54,905 bases of DNA from a virus. Both the position numbers and the translations under genes were made by a program. The notes below the pieces were generated by a model. It was not told the origin of the DNA and did not search any database. It saw only the letters and a list, made by a program, of their open reading frames with translations. This document shows, piece after piece, positions 1 through 7,372 of this stretch. How positions within the stretch are numbered: position 1 is the first letter of the stretch; every line of letters begins with the position of its first letter. Location of the stretch: positions 1-54,905 of the IMG/VR virus record IMGVR_UViG_3300035138_000057; one strand, written 5' to 3'.

Positions 1-232
1 TTTCATGTGAGAAGCTCTTACAACCCATGAGGCGGTTGACGGTGATCCTGGGACCCTTCGCCCCCAGGCAACCCCGCATGTAATTCATGAGGTTGGCCTG
101 CAGCTCGCATAGCCACAACCGCTGGCGGTGCAAACCACGGTTGAAAGCTCTTACCACGAGCTGCACCTCGACAGGAGTCAGGTCCCAGATCTCGTCGATG
201 CTTAGACCTGCCTCGAGCCCCAGCAAGGTCAA
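1..232 (-). CDS. Tail assembly chaperone second ORF (gpT-like), partial left copy
   Basis: This is the truncated left copy of the gene that is complete at 54611-54898. It starts at TTG (232-230), which overlaps the TGA stop of the upstream chaperone ORF (231-229), and runs off the window at base 1. It lies in the -1 frame relative to the upstream ORF. The only difference from the right copy, at base 112, turns a TTA leucine codon (residue 41) into CTA, so the protein is unchanged. It is described in full at its right-hand copy. Confidence 0.85.
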   Translation of the reverse strand, partial: MTLLGLEAGLSIDEIWDLTPVEVQLVVRAFNRGLHRQRLWLCELQANLMNYMRGCLGAKGPRITVNRLMGCKSFSHE

Positions 233-239
233 CTCGTCG
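1..239. repeat. Left copy of 239-bp terminal direct repeat
   Basis: Bases 1-239 match 54667-54905 at an offset of 54666, with one difference: G at 112 and A at 54778. The unique genome length is therefore about 54,666 bp. The repeat most likely reflects circular permutation or an assembly overlap; a true short terminal repeat cannot be excluded from sequence alone. Confidence 0.95.
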
Positions 240-585
240 TAGTCGAAGTCGTAGGGTCCTCGCCGTCGGGCTGCTTCTCCTCCTTCCCTCCGAGAGCCTT
301 GCGCATCGCTAGCACGTAGTCGTACGCGTGCGCTACGTCGAGCTGATCGAGCAACTCGTCTTCGCTCAGGGGATTGCCCCCGTGCCTCAGCCCCACCTCG
401 AGGATCTTCGTGAGCCCTTCGAGGTCTACGTCGTCTTCAGGCATCTGACCTAGGTACTTCTGCACGGACATACCGAAGTGCTCTTTGAGCTCCTTCATCG
501 CCCGGAAGCTTAGCCGCAGTACGTAAGCCTGCTCCCCGATCACGATCGCAGCCTCACCTCGCTTGTCGTTCGCCGTCCTTCCCAT
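229..585 (-). CDS. Tail assembly chaperone, first ORF (gpG-like)
   Basis: The 118-residue protein sits between the major tail protein and the tape measure gene, where lambda G/GT-type tail assembly chaperones lie. Such proteins bind the tape measure and help tail tube assembly without entering the virion. Residues 20-50 and 65-95 look helical, as in the family. Start ATG at 585 follows a GAGAGGTGAAG binding site. The final ten codons read a low-complexity Thr/Ser run, whereas the -1 frame over the same DNA reads a coding-like acidic and aromatic peptide that runs straight into the downstream ORF. The natural product is therefore probably a mixture of this protein and a longer -1 fusion. Assignment rests mainly on position and architecture. 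Confidence 0.8.
   Translation of the reverse strand: MGRTANDKRGEAAIVIGEQAYVLRLSFRAMKELKEHFGMSVQKYLGQMPEDDVDLEGLTKILEVGLRHGGNPLSEDELLDQLDVAHAYDYVLAMRKALGGKEEKQPDGEDPTTSTTTS
250..291 (-). promoter_or_regulatory. Candidate -1 ribosomal frameshift region in tail chaperone mRNA
   Basis: On the minus strand a purine-rich Shine-Dalgarno-like tract (GGAGGGAAGGAGGAG, about 291-277) lies some 20 nt upstream of the codons GAC-CCT-ACG (258-250). From the CCT onward the -1 frame reads CCC TAC GAC TTC GAC TAC GAC GAG, which fits this genome's codon preference far better than the zero frame. A proline tRNA slipping from CCU to CCC would give the fusion. No perfect X-XXY-YYZ heptamer is present, so the exact slip site is uncertain. 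Confidence 0.55.
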
Positions 586-595
586 GCTTCACCTC

Positions 596-1015
596 TCAAC
601 TCTGCGCCTGCTCGGTCAGCGCACCGCTCTTCGCCACCTCGAAGGATACCTCAGCCGCTGCGTCCTGCGACGATGACTCCTCGAAGCTCGTCACGGTACC
701 GGAGAGCAGGTACTCCTGGTAACCAGCGGTGTTTCCCCGCGGACGCCACCGAATATAGCACGTGGTCCCAGCATGGAAGGCATCGTGCACGACCATGAGC
801 CCCTGGTCGTCCTCATCCCAGTGCGCCGTCGCGCTGAACGACCCGCTGCGCCGCGCCGCGAGGTGCTCTTCGTCCCCTCCGCTGTCGAAATCCGTCGTGT
901 CGATCGTGTTACGGCTCATCGGCAACGATGCATCAGTGAGCCCTCCGATCTCGTAGTAGGTCACTCCATCGGAGCTCGCCGCGGCCTTGCCTTCGTAACC
1001 CTTCGTGTCACCCAT
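596..1015 (-). CDS. Major tail (tube) protein
   Basis: The 139-residue protein has the look of phage tail tube subunits. An N-terminal stretch contains tail-tube-typical words such as IGGLTDASLPMSRNTIDTTD, followed by a beta-rich core (SGSFSATAHWDEDD) and a C-terminal strand region ending in GTVTSFEESSSQDAAAEVSF. Polymerised subunits would form the tail tube around the tape measure protein. It lies just upstream of the frameshifted chaperones and tape measure, the standard order for long-tailed phages. Start ATG at 1015 is preceded by GGAGCAGGACG. Confidence 0.85.
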   Translation of the reverse strand: MGDTKGYEGKAAASSDGVTYYEIGGLTDASLPMSRNTIDTTDFDSGGDEEHLAARRSGSFSATAHWDEDDQGLMVVHDAFHAGTTCYIRWRPRGNTAGYQEYLLSGTVTSFEESSSQDAAAEVSFEVAKSGALTEQAQS

Positions 1016-1030
1016 CGTCCTGCTCCTTCT

Positions 1031-1384
1031 TTAGCTCTTCGCGAACCGGACCACCGCGAACGATACGCCGGTATCATCCGACAGATCAACGTACATCTTA
1101 CCGATCGCGCTGTTCCAATGTGGGGGTTTGAATGGCCCCGCAATCGAAATCCCTGTGGTAGCATCGGGAGCCAGAGTCACGTCACCTGTCCGACCGTACT
1201 CATCTGCCACACTGACCCCCGTAGCTGATTGCTCACTCGAATGCGTGTTTTTCATGAGCAACAGCTCGTTGCCGGTGTTCTCGAACTCGTGATCATTCGC
1301 CGCGTCCCCGGCCGTCCACGAAACGTCGTCCAACACCCCGCCATTGGTGGGGATCTCCTGAACTGGTATCGCCGTACGTGCCAT
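1031..1384 (-). CDS. Conserved structural protein of the head-tail region
   Basis: This 117-residue protein begins MARTAIPVQEIPTNGG and ends with a GPFKPPHWNS..GKMYVDLSDDTGVSFAVVRF pattern (gap inserted), the style of a small beta-sandwich protein often found near the tail tube gene of siphoviruses. The exact role is unknown; a decoration or tail-completion function is possible. Start ATG at 1384 has a strong GAGGAGG binding site. It sits 15 bp upstream of the major tail protein and 3 bp downstream of the 85-residue gene, so it is part of the late operon. Confidence 0.6.
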   Translation of the reverse strand: MARTAIPVQEIPTNGGVLDDVSWTAGDAANDHEFENTGNELLLMKNTHSSEQSATGVSVADEYGRTGDVTLAPDATTGISIAGPFKPPHWNSAIGKMYVDLSDDTGVSFAVVRFAKS

Positions 1385-1387
1385 CGC

Positions 1388-1645
1388 CTAGTCCTCCTCT
1401 GCTTTCTCCGAGAGCCGGATCTCAGGATAAAGCTTTTCGTGCTCCCGATGCCAGTCAAACATAACTGCCTCAGACGTCCCTTTGATCGGCTCGTCGTTCG
1501 CGTCCACCAGGAACGCATCACCGGATCTGATCCAGGTGTTAGCCAACGAGTCCTCGACGTTGTGATGACCTACCCCGTAACGCGTCGAGCCGCCTTTCGG
1601 TGCTTTGCTCACCCGTTGCCCCTTCCTCAGGTAAACTCTCTTCAT
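1388..1645 (-). CDS. Hypothetical protein, tail region
   Basis: An 85-residue protein with a basic N-terminus (MKRVYLRKGQRVSKAPKGG) and an acidic end (SEKAEED). I recognise no domain. Start ATG at 1645 is preceded by GGGAGTGATCG. It lies between the tail terminator-like gene and the small structural protein gene, inside the late operon, so a virion or assembly role is plausible but unproven. Confidence 0.6.
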   Translation of the reverse strand: MKRVYLRKGQRVSKAPKGGSTRYGVGHHNVEDSLANTWIRSGDAFLVDANDEPIKGTSEAVMFDWHREHEKLYPEIRLSEKAEED

Positions 1646-1648
1646 CGA

Positions 1649-2068
1649 TCACTCCCTATGCCAGAGCCGAAAGTTGTTCGTCCACCGGTGCCGCCGATGC
1701 CTGTCCATCCCGAGGTAGTTCGGAGCATCCTGCAAGGCAACGCATTCAGTATAATCTCCCCCGACACCGCGCGCGATCACCTGCCGGTGCAGCGCATCGC
1801 GGACCGCCCTTGCTTGTGCCTCACCCCCGTCGTAGTCATCCGGATCGGAACGCGTGGTCGCTTGCACGTACGGGTGTCTCAGCTCCACGCTCATTCCGAT
1901 GAACGGCATCGGTGCGGGACCACCCGTTGGAAGTACGAACGTTGCCGCGTGAGGTACACCCGTTCCCTGAGGCTGCTCGGGCCCATCGAACAAGTTGGTG
2001 CCCGAGGTCAAACCGATCCCAGCCCCGTTCAACGCGGTTCGTACGTCACCTCCGGGATCAGCGCTCAT
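1649..2068 (-). CDS. Tail terminator / minor capsid-like protein
   Basis: This 139-residue protein occupies the slot of the tail terminator between the HK97 gp10-like protein and the tail tube genes. The central segment (PMPFIGMSVELRHPYVQATTRSDPDDYDGGEAQARAV, split here by position about residues 53-89) resembles the phage minor capsid or tail-terminator family in which a virion-interface strand is followed by a helix of aligned Ala/Arg. Terminators cap the finished tube and join it to the neck. Its ATG (2068-2066) overlaps the TGA of the preceding gene (ATGA coupling). Confidence 0.6.
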   Translation of the reverse strand: MSADPGGDVRTALNGAGIGLTSGTNLFDGPEQPQGTGVPHAATFVLPTGGPAPMPFIGMSVELRHPYVQATTRSDPDDYDGGEAQARAVRDALHRQVIARGVGGDYTECVALQDAPNYLGMDRHRRHRWTNNFRLWHRE

Positions 2069-2517
2069 CGGCCGCCCTCCCCGATGTCGCCTTCGTCAGG
2101 CGTAGCCGGCTGATGCTTGGGAACCGCTCGTACCCCGATCCCCAGCTGGAAGTTGTGCTCGGTCTGGTCTCCGACCCGTTTCCGATACCCTTTCTGCGCG
2201 TCGTTCACCGCGCTCTCGAGAAACTTGGGCCCACCCACGACGTGAAACACCTCGACGCGCTCGTGCACCGCCAGCCCGTAGTCCGTCCCGAACCCGATCT
2301 CGCATTCAGGCTTGCCGGTGATCGTCACCGACGGTGGAGCCGCGTAGCCGGTGGACCGCAGTCGCCCGACGTCAACCGGAGTCCGTTCCTGCGCCTCCCC
2401 GATGATCTCCTGCCCTTCTTGGTACAGCGCAGCGGCTAAAGCAGCCTGGTAGCCAGCGCTGGCCTTACGCATGTTGCGCTTGATCCGTTCCAAGCCTTTG
2501 ACCCTCGATCCTCTCAC
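2065..2517 (-). CDS. HK97 gp10-like tail completion / neck protein
   Basis: The 150-residue product begins with a helical basic region (GLERIKRNMRKASAGYQAAL) and has a central TPVDVGRLRSTGYAAPP motif, the signature of HK97 gp10-like proteins in which a conserved T-P-V-D-TG-L-R-S segment precedes beta strands. These proteins complete the tail or join head and tail. I chose the GTG at 2517 because it overlaps the upstream TGA as GTGA, the coupling pattern used throughout this genome; a GTG two codons earlier (2523) is possible. Confidence 0.75.
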   Translation of the reverse strand: MRGSRVKGLERIKRNMRKASAGYQAALAAALYQEGQEIIGEAQERTPVDVGRLRSTGYAAPPSVTITGKPECEIGFGTDYGLAVHERVEVFHVVGGPKFLESAVNDAQKGYRKRVGDQTEHNFQLGIGVRAVPKHQPATPDEGDIGEGGR

Positions 2518-2822
2518 AACCACACCTCGTAGTGCGTCACAGCTCCGCGCTTGTCCTTCCCTTCCGCCACCGCGATCGCTCGCCGGTAGAAGCTCTCCTC
2601 ACTCAACTGGATCCGATCCTCCACCTTTACCTCAGTCTGAGTCATCAACCAGTGCGACGCAAAGACCCGCTCTCCCTGCGCGTTGACCACCGCCTTCGTC
2701 TTGATCTCGACGCGCGCCGGCACCCCCGTCTGCGGCGTGCCGTACGACGGATTGCCGCTCGCAGCCAAACCGGTGCGAGCGGCAAGCGTGATCGTATCGT
2801 TGAGCCACGACGCGACGTTCAC
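2514..2822 (-). CDS. Head-tail stopper / neck protein
   Basis: A 102-residue protein located between the connector (gp6-like) and gp10-like genes, the position of the head closure protein that plugs DNA in the filled head. It is beta-rich with patterns such as VPARVEIKTKAVVNAQGERV and VKVEDRIQLSEESFYRRA, as expected for the SPP1 gp16/HK97 gp7 type of fold. It starts at GTG (2822-2820), overlapping the previous TGA by GTGA. Assignment relies on gene order plus general fold impression. Confidence 0.6.
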   Translation of the reverse strand: MNVASWLNDTITLAARTGLAASGNPSYGTPQTGVPARVEIKTKAVVNAQGERVFASHWLMTQTEVKVEDRIQLSEESFYRRAIAVAEGKDKRGAVTHYEVWL

Positions 2823-3484
2823 GTGATCCTCCGGTACCGCTTCACCGCCGAACGGGTCAACGAGGGTAGATCGCCATCGGAATCCGAAGCATCACTGCGT
2901 GAATCGAAGTACGTAAACGCCGCGGACAACACCTTCTCCGACTTGATAGTCGGGTCTCGGGGCATCGAGTGATACAGCTGCGCTACGAACTGCCTGCACG
3001 CCAGCTCGAGGTCACGCGGCAACGACCTAGTCCCAACCGTATCGTTAGGCAACACGTAGCCCCCGGTATACGTCACCTCGTAGAGTTTGCGCTCCGACCC
3101 GGGCAACAGGTCGTACCCGATGTTAGGTAACGCCCGCGCGGTCCACGTCCAAACACCCTCGACGTACCGGATGAATCCTAGCTGGGCGTCATCCGTCACT
3201 ACCTTGTAGTTAGTGGCATCGACCTCATCCCCGTCGTAGGTCACCGTGATGTCGGCGGTGATGTCGATGGGGGTCCGGGCAACCACGAGGAGCTCAGTAC
3301 CCAGTCCGGGGAGCTGCTCCGTGACCTCTTCCTTCCGGAACTGCCTGTTGGTTCGCGACTCGATCAGCTCCGATACGGTGAGGATCAGCTCCTCGAGCTT
3401 AGCGGTCTCGCTGCCTGGGGTGATCCCCAGATCGGTTTCCACCTGAGTTACCGTCGTCAACGCGTTGGTGTCGGTGAGACTCAT
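2819..3484 (-). CDS. Head-tail connector protein (gp6-like)
   Basis: This 221-residue protein opens with a helical ALTTVTQVETDLGI segment followed by LEELILTVSELIESRTNRQF, the typical beginning of phage gp6-like connectors whose N-terminal helices pack under the portal. A Y-rich middle and C-terminal helix (LELACRQFVAQLYHS) follow. It would form the first ring below the portal. ATG start at 3484; its first 86 bp overlap the end of the upstream 91-residue ORF in another frame. Confidence 0.75.
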   Translation of the reverse strand: MSLTDTNALTTVTQVETDLGITPGSETAKLEELILTVSELIESRTNRQFRKEEVTEQLPGLGTELLVVARTPIDITADITVTYDGDEVDATNYKVVTDDAQLGFIRYVEGVWTWTARALPNIGYDLLPGSERKLYEVTYTGGYVLPNDTVGTRSLPRDLELACRQFVAQLYHSMPRDPTIKSEKVLSAAFTYFDSRSDASDSDGDLPSLTRSAVKRYRRIT

Positions 3485-3674
3485 GCTTCACCAACTCCCG
3501 AGCCATCGTGAGGTTCGAAGCGATCCCCTCCTTGACCAAACGCTCCGCCTCGGCGTCCCGTGCAGCCAACCTGAGCTTCCGCGCTTCGTCATCGCTCTGC
3601 CTCACGATCGCACGGGCCGTAGCCAGGTCAACGGCCAACCCGCGATCCACCAAGCTCCGCGCCGCGTCGTCCAC
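3399..3674 (-). CDS. Small helical protein with repeated LV..GxA motifs
   Basis: A 91-residue ORF with GTG start at 3674 and a GAGG site upstream. Two similar helical units are visible: RSLVDRGLAVDLATARAIVR near residue 6 and AERLVKEGIASNLTMARELV near residue 43. Similar LV-x-x-G-I/V-A units occur in small SAP/HeH-like phage proteins and also in the next gene upstream. The last 25 residues overlap the connector gene in another frame and look like run-through. Function unknown. Confidence 0.5.
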   Translation of the reverse strand: MDDAARSLVDRGLAVDLATARAIVRQSDDEARKLRLAARDAEAERLVKEGIASNLTMARELVKHESHRHQRVDDGNSGGNRSGDHPRQRDR

Positions 3675-3686
3675 AATGCCTCGACC

Positions 3687-3926
3687 TCAACGGCGCTTCG
3701 GGTCGTTGCCGCGGGGCTCCTCGCCACCCTTGAGCACCGCTACCCGCGTGAGCACGTCCTCCTTCGGGTACTTCTTGCGCAACTCGTCGAGGGTCACCGC
3801 CCTGGCGATCCCTCTCTTCACTAGGTCCTCCGATGTCTTCCGGTCGAAGCCTGCGGTCTCCCCGACGCTGTAAACCCCGAACCGCTGCTCGAAGGTCACC
3901 GGCACCGGTTTCTGCTTGTTGTTCAT
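3687..3926 (-). CDS. Small HeH-like head-region protein
   Basis: A 79-residue protein with the pattern GVYSVGETAGFDRKTSEDLV followed by KRGIARAV. The Y-x-x-GE-x-AGF ... LV-x-x-G-I/V-A pattern recurs in short phage proteins found between capsid and connector genes, possibly a helix-extension-helix unit. Start ATG at 3926 with a GAGAGGAGCG site. It lies in the head module; the role is not known. Confidence 0.6.
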   Translation of the reverse strand: MNNKQKPVPVTFEQRFGVYSVGETAGFDRKTSEDLVKRGIARAVTLDELRKKYPKEDVLTRVAVLKGGEEPRGNDPKRR

Positions 3927-3952
3927 CGCTCGCTCCTCTCAGCTCTCGGCTT

Positions 3953-4366
3953 TTAGGCAGCCGGCAGCTTGTCCGCCCCACCCAGGATGACTCCGCTCTG
4001 CACCGGCCACGCCGGGGACGAGCCTCCGGTGAACGCCACGGTGTGCACGGCCCGGATGTATTGCTTGACCGTCTCGAGGCTCACGTGCACCGACCCGTAA
4101 CCGTTGTCCGCCGCTACCTGGGTGATCGCGGCGCTGGTGATATCCGTCCAAGCGCTGGTGCCCGTCGAGCTCTCCTGCAACTTCAGATCGAAGGTCTGCG
4201 TGGTCGGCGACCCCGTGGCCACTCCCGTCGAGCCCTCCAGCACGCAGCTGTTGTAGCCCGTCCGATCAACGGCCGCACCCTCCACCGCGGCTGACCCGTC
4301 GTCGTTCGTCGGAACGGTGCCCACCACCCTCTTGATGTAAGCACCGATGTCGGTCGAAGGATTCAT
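3953..4366 (-). CDS. Putative head decoration or minor capsid protein
   Basis: A 137-residue beta-rich protein directly downstream of the major capsid gene. It contains TFDLKLQESSTGTSAWTDI and VKQYIRAVHTVAFTGG segments typical of a jelly-roll-like small virion protein that compares with decoration or tube-like proteins in other phages. No enzymatic motif is seen. Start ATG at 4366 with a GGAACGGAG site. Virion location is inferred from position and composition. Confidence 0.5.
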   Translation of the reverse strand: MNPSTDIGAYIKRVVGTVPTNDDGSAAVEGAAVDRTGYNSCVLEGSTGVATGSPTTQTFDLKLQESSTGTSAWTDITSAAITQVAADNGYGSVHVSLETVKQYIRAVHTVAFTGGSSPAWPVQSGVILGGADKLPAA

Positions 4367-4402
4367 GTTTCACTCCGTTCCGCTGCACGTGGCAGCTACT
4401 TC

Positions 4403-5644
4403 TTAGGCGCCCCAATCCACCTCGGTCAGCACGCCGACCTCGTTCCCGTCATACCGCACCTGCAGGTCGATCTCCATCATGAGGCGCATAACGGTCTCGT
4501 CCTGCGAGATCCCGCTGACCACCGCCCCGCTCACGGAGTACGCACCCCCGTCGAAGGTATCAGTCCGGATCCCGCCCTCACGACCAACGATCAGCCGCGC
4601 GAAGTCGGCGAAGTAGACCTCCGACTCATCCGAAGTGCCCCCGAGGTTCCGCGGCACGAGGGATGTCGACTTGAAGGGCGACCCGAACAACTCGCCGCGA
4701 CCGACCTCGTCCTTGAAGGCGTAGTTGCCGTTCCCATCACGGATGGTGTACAAGTGCCACTTCGTCCGCGGAGCGAAGATCCAACCCGGTCGCCTGGTCC
4801 GGATCTTAGCTTCCTCCACCAACCGTTGCACCGTCGCGAGGTCAGTCGTGATCTCGTCGAGCGTGGCCGCCGCCGCCGCGTGCGTGATCGCGAACTTGTG
4901 GGTCGACGCCACGTGGTAGAGCAGACCCTTCGGCCGGCCCTCCGACCCTGCGCTGCGTAGCAACGTCGAGTCGAGCTCCTCGGTCGTGGTGCCCATCATG
5001 TCGTCCAAAATGAGCATGTCGGAATCGAACCCCACCCCATCCGAGTGCCGTAACAACTTGTTGCTCACCGGTACCAGCACCGCCAAGGTCTTCGAGCTGA
5101 GCTTGACTTGGCCAGTAGTTTGCTGGCTCGGCGTGATGATCTCACCCTCACCCACCCAGTAGGCGGTCGCCCCCGCGGTCGCCTTGCGCAGCGTGAGGTT
5201 GCCCCCGGGCATCGGAGCCATATTCGGGTTGAGCGCCAGTACCGTCGAATCCTCTCGCAACAACGCGATGAACTCTGCGGCCATCTGCTCGGGGATCAAC
5301 GCCCCGCCGGACTCGAAGTCCGCCTCCTGTAGCGCCTTGGCAACGTACTCGTCATTCAAGGTCTGCTTGGCAAACCGAATCGCGGCGTCCGGGTTACCTC
5401 GACCAGCGATCACCGATCGCGCGAACCGAGCCGCTTGAACCCCCTTCCGCGGATAGCCGTTGCTCGGAAACTGTTTGTCGTGCTCCGCACGCATCGCTAC
5501 GAGCTCCTGGTACAGCTTCTCGTAGCGGTCTTGGCTCTCCTTCTTGATGTCCTCCACCGTACGCTGCACGATCTCCTCGAAGAGCTCTTTGGCCTGCTCC
5601 TTGGTGATCTGCTTGGTGGCGTTTTGCTTGGCTGGCTCAGGCAT
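4403..5644 (-). CDS. Major capsid protein, HK97 fold
   Basis: The 413-residue protein starts with a charged helical region of about 100 residues (MPEPAKQNATKQ... EEIVQRTVEDIKKESQDRYE), the delta/scaffolding domain that the prohead protease normally removes, followed by the HK97-fold core with typical words GGALIPEQMAAEFIALLRE, ATAYWVGEGEIITPS and TLAVLVPVSNKLLRHS. It forms the icosahedral shell. I prefer the ATG at 5644, seven bases after AAGGAG, over the GTG at 5659 which lies within that binding site. The gene follows the protease, as in HK97. Confidence 0.92.
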   Translation of the reverse strand: MPEPAKQNATKQITKEQAKELFEEIVQRTVEDIKKESQDRYEKLYQELVAMRAEHDKQFPSNGYPRKGVQAARFARSVIAGRGNPDAAIRFAKQTLNDEYVAKALQEADFESGGALIPEQMAAEFIALLREDSTVLALNPNMAPMPGGNLTLRKATAGATAYWVGEGEIITPSQQTTGQVKLSSKTLAVLVPVSNKLLRHSDGVGFDSDMLILDDMMGTTTEELDSTLLRSAGSEGRPKGLLYHVASTHKFAITHAAAAATLDEITTDLATVQRLVEEAKIRTRRPGWIFAPRTKWHLYTIRDGNGNYAFKDEVGRGELFGSPFKSTSLVPRNLGGTSDESEVYFADFARLIVGREGGIRTDTFDGGAYSVSGAVVSGISQDETVMRLMMEIDLQVRYDGNEVGVLTEVDWGA

Positions 5645-5655
5645 CGTGCTCTCCT

Positions 5656-7251
5656 TCACTGCACCGGTGGAAGCTGATCCGGTAACCTCCCGGTCAGCTG
5701 CGTAAGGGCTTCCCCTAGCACCTCACTGGCTATGTCGCGAAGCTGTTCGGCGGTTACCCCATCACCGACAACTTCTGTTGAAGCGTTCTCGACGGTTGTC
5801 CCAGGCCACTCCTCGAGAGCTTCAAAAGCTCGATCGAAAGCCGAAGGCTCATCCAAACTACCATCGACCTGGTTACCGACCACCTCGTAGCGTTGAAGTA
5901 CTTCTCCAAGGCTGGCTTGAACGGACCTCAAACGAGCTACGCACTCATCACTGAGCGGAGATCTGCCAAACGCCTTCACCGTACTCTCCACGGCTCCAAC
6001 GAGCTTCGTCGCCAGCTGCTCGACCGAGGTCAGCACCGATGTCAACCGCTTGTTCAGCTGATCGATCTCCTCCTGAATATCGATCTCGTCGGGCTCGGCG
6101 TCGTCGACCGACGACGCTGGTGCCCCCCAGCACTTTCCTTCGTCGGTCAGCTCTTTGAACTCGGGAACCTCTTTATCAAACTCCTTGTAGTGCTTCGCCA
6201 GGTGGTTGTACACCGCTTTGCGGTCCTCATTTGGGATGTCAACACCACCCCGAGCACCGAGCAACGCGCCCATCGCCGCGCTCACCCCGTTCCAAACCAC
6301 AGCGTGTTGGCCGGCGGCCCGGTGGTGCGGCAACTTGTAAGCACCCTTGGTGTCCGAGCTCTCGCTGTCCAACCATGTACACATGACCTTGAGATCAACC
6401 ACCTCGGCCGCAGCTGTTTCTTTCGGCCCGCTCCACGCTTCGTCCTCAGCAGCTTTCGGTGTCCCCTCGCTGTGAGCTGATCCGTAACTGATCGCACCCT
6501 TGTCGACGACAGCCGGCAGTACAACCGTCGACCTCGAAGTCTTCCCTTTCACAACCTGCCACGAAGCTTCAACGATGTCCCGCGACACCACGACTAGATC
6601 GGTATCGCTATCAAGCACCTCTTCCGCCCACGGTACAAACGGAGTCAGATCGATCCCCGCATCCTTTGCTCCAACCAAAGCTTCGGGGTTTGCCGGTACT
6701 GGAGTAACCGACCACTCTAAGAGCTCCTTACGCCCGTAGTTGATCGGCATCCAGCCATCTCGGTCCTTCGCCTCCTCGAACTCGATCGGTCGAAAACCAA
6801 CGGACGACCCACGCAGTGCGTTGAAGTCAATGAGCTGCAACACCATGTAACCGAGAGGGTTGATGTCCCGTGGAGTGAACTCAGCCCGACTACGCAACCT
6901 CTTTTCCTCGAGCCACGTAGACTTAGGAGCAGCAACAATGTGACGAGGGTCATGCAGATTGTGCCCGAAGAGCACCGAACCACCCTTGTTGAAATTGTCT
7001 AGCTCCCACTGCGTATCGAGTATGTCCCCGTCGCGGTCCACTACCGGAGTGCTAATCGTGAACGTTCGCTCCAGACCACTTTCACCCGAAACCGCCGGCA
7101 CCAGCTGCCCGTCCGCCTCCCGCAGCTCGAGCTCGAACGGCTCGCTCCGGCACACGATGAGCTGCGACAGCTGCTTACTCAGATCCTGGTCCGGATCAGC
7201 GAGTAGCTCCTTGAACTTCTTCGTTCCGATGCGCTTGCGTCGCTTTCCCAT
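5656..7251 (-). CDS. Prohead protease (U35/S78 family) with long C-terminal extension
   Basis: Residues about 55-200 match phage prohead proteases: FTISTPVVDRDGDILDTQ, a histidine in VLFGHNLHDP and the serine in LRGSSVGFRPIEF, the His/Ser pair of the herpesvirus-assemblin-like fold. Residues about 285-375 form a second module seen in many phage head proteins (GAYKLPHHRAAGQHAVVWNG ... ARGGVDIPNEDRKAVYNHLA). The rest (about 390-531) is acidic and helical and may scaffold assembly. At 531 residues it is much longer than the usual 180-250. ATG at 7251; the binding site is weak. Confidence 0.85.
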   Translation of the reverse strand: MGKRRKRIGTKKFKELLADPDQDLSKQLSQLIVCRSEPFELELREADGQLVPAVSGESGLERTFTISTPVVDRDGDILDTQWELDNFNKGGSVLFGHNLHDPRHIVAAPKSTWLEEKRLRSRAEFTPRDINPLGYMVLQLIDFNALRGSSVGFRPIEFEEAKDRDGWMPINYGRKELLEWSVTPVPANPEALVGAKDAGIDLTPFVPWAEEVLDSDTDLVVVSRDIVEASWQVVKGKTSRSTVVLPAVVDKGAISYGSAHSEGTPKAAEDEAWSGPKETAAAEVVDLKVMCTWLDSESSDTKGAYKLPHHRAAGQHAVVWNGVSAAMGALLGARGGVDIPNEDRKAVYNHLAKHYKEFDKEVPEFKELTDEGKCWGAPASSVDDAEPDEIDIQEEIDQLNKRLTSVLTSVEQLATKLVGAVESTVKAFGRSPLSDECVARLRSVQASLGEVLQRYEVVGNQVDGSLDEPSAFDRAFEALEEWPGTTVENASTEVVGDGVTAEQLRDIASEVLGEALTQLTGRLPDQLPPVQ

Positions 7252-7372
7252 GTACTGCCAACGCTAGCACGGATCACACATACCTTTGAACAGATCTAAA
7301 CAAAACAGGGATCCGGTGGTCTCAAGATCAGAGCTAGTAGAATGTATTTACTATAAGATCAGAACTACCAGG
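7252..7372 (-). promoter_or_regulatory. AT-rich gap before protease gene with paired direct repeats
   Basis: This is the longest break in the head part of the late operon. AAGATCAGAGCTA at 7324-7336 and AAGATCAGAACTA at 7355-7367 (plus strand) are near-identical 13-mers whose starts are 31 bp apart, about three helical turns. On the minus strand a TATAGT element (7349-7354) lies between them. This looks like an operator pair over an internal promoter for the protease and capsid genes. Confidence 0.45.

Noticed and set aside
1229-2113. 294-residue plus-strand ORF across the neck genes
   Set aside because: Antisense shadow of four well-supported minus-strand virion genes; low-complexity Arg/Pro/His composition and no binding site.
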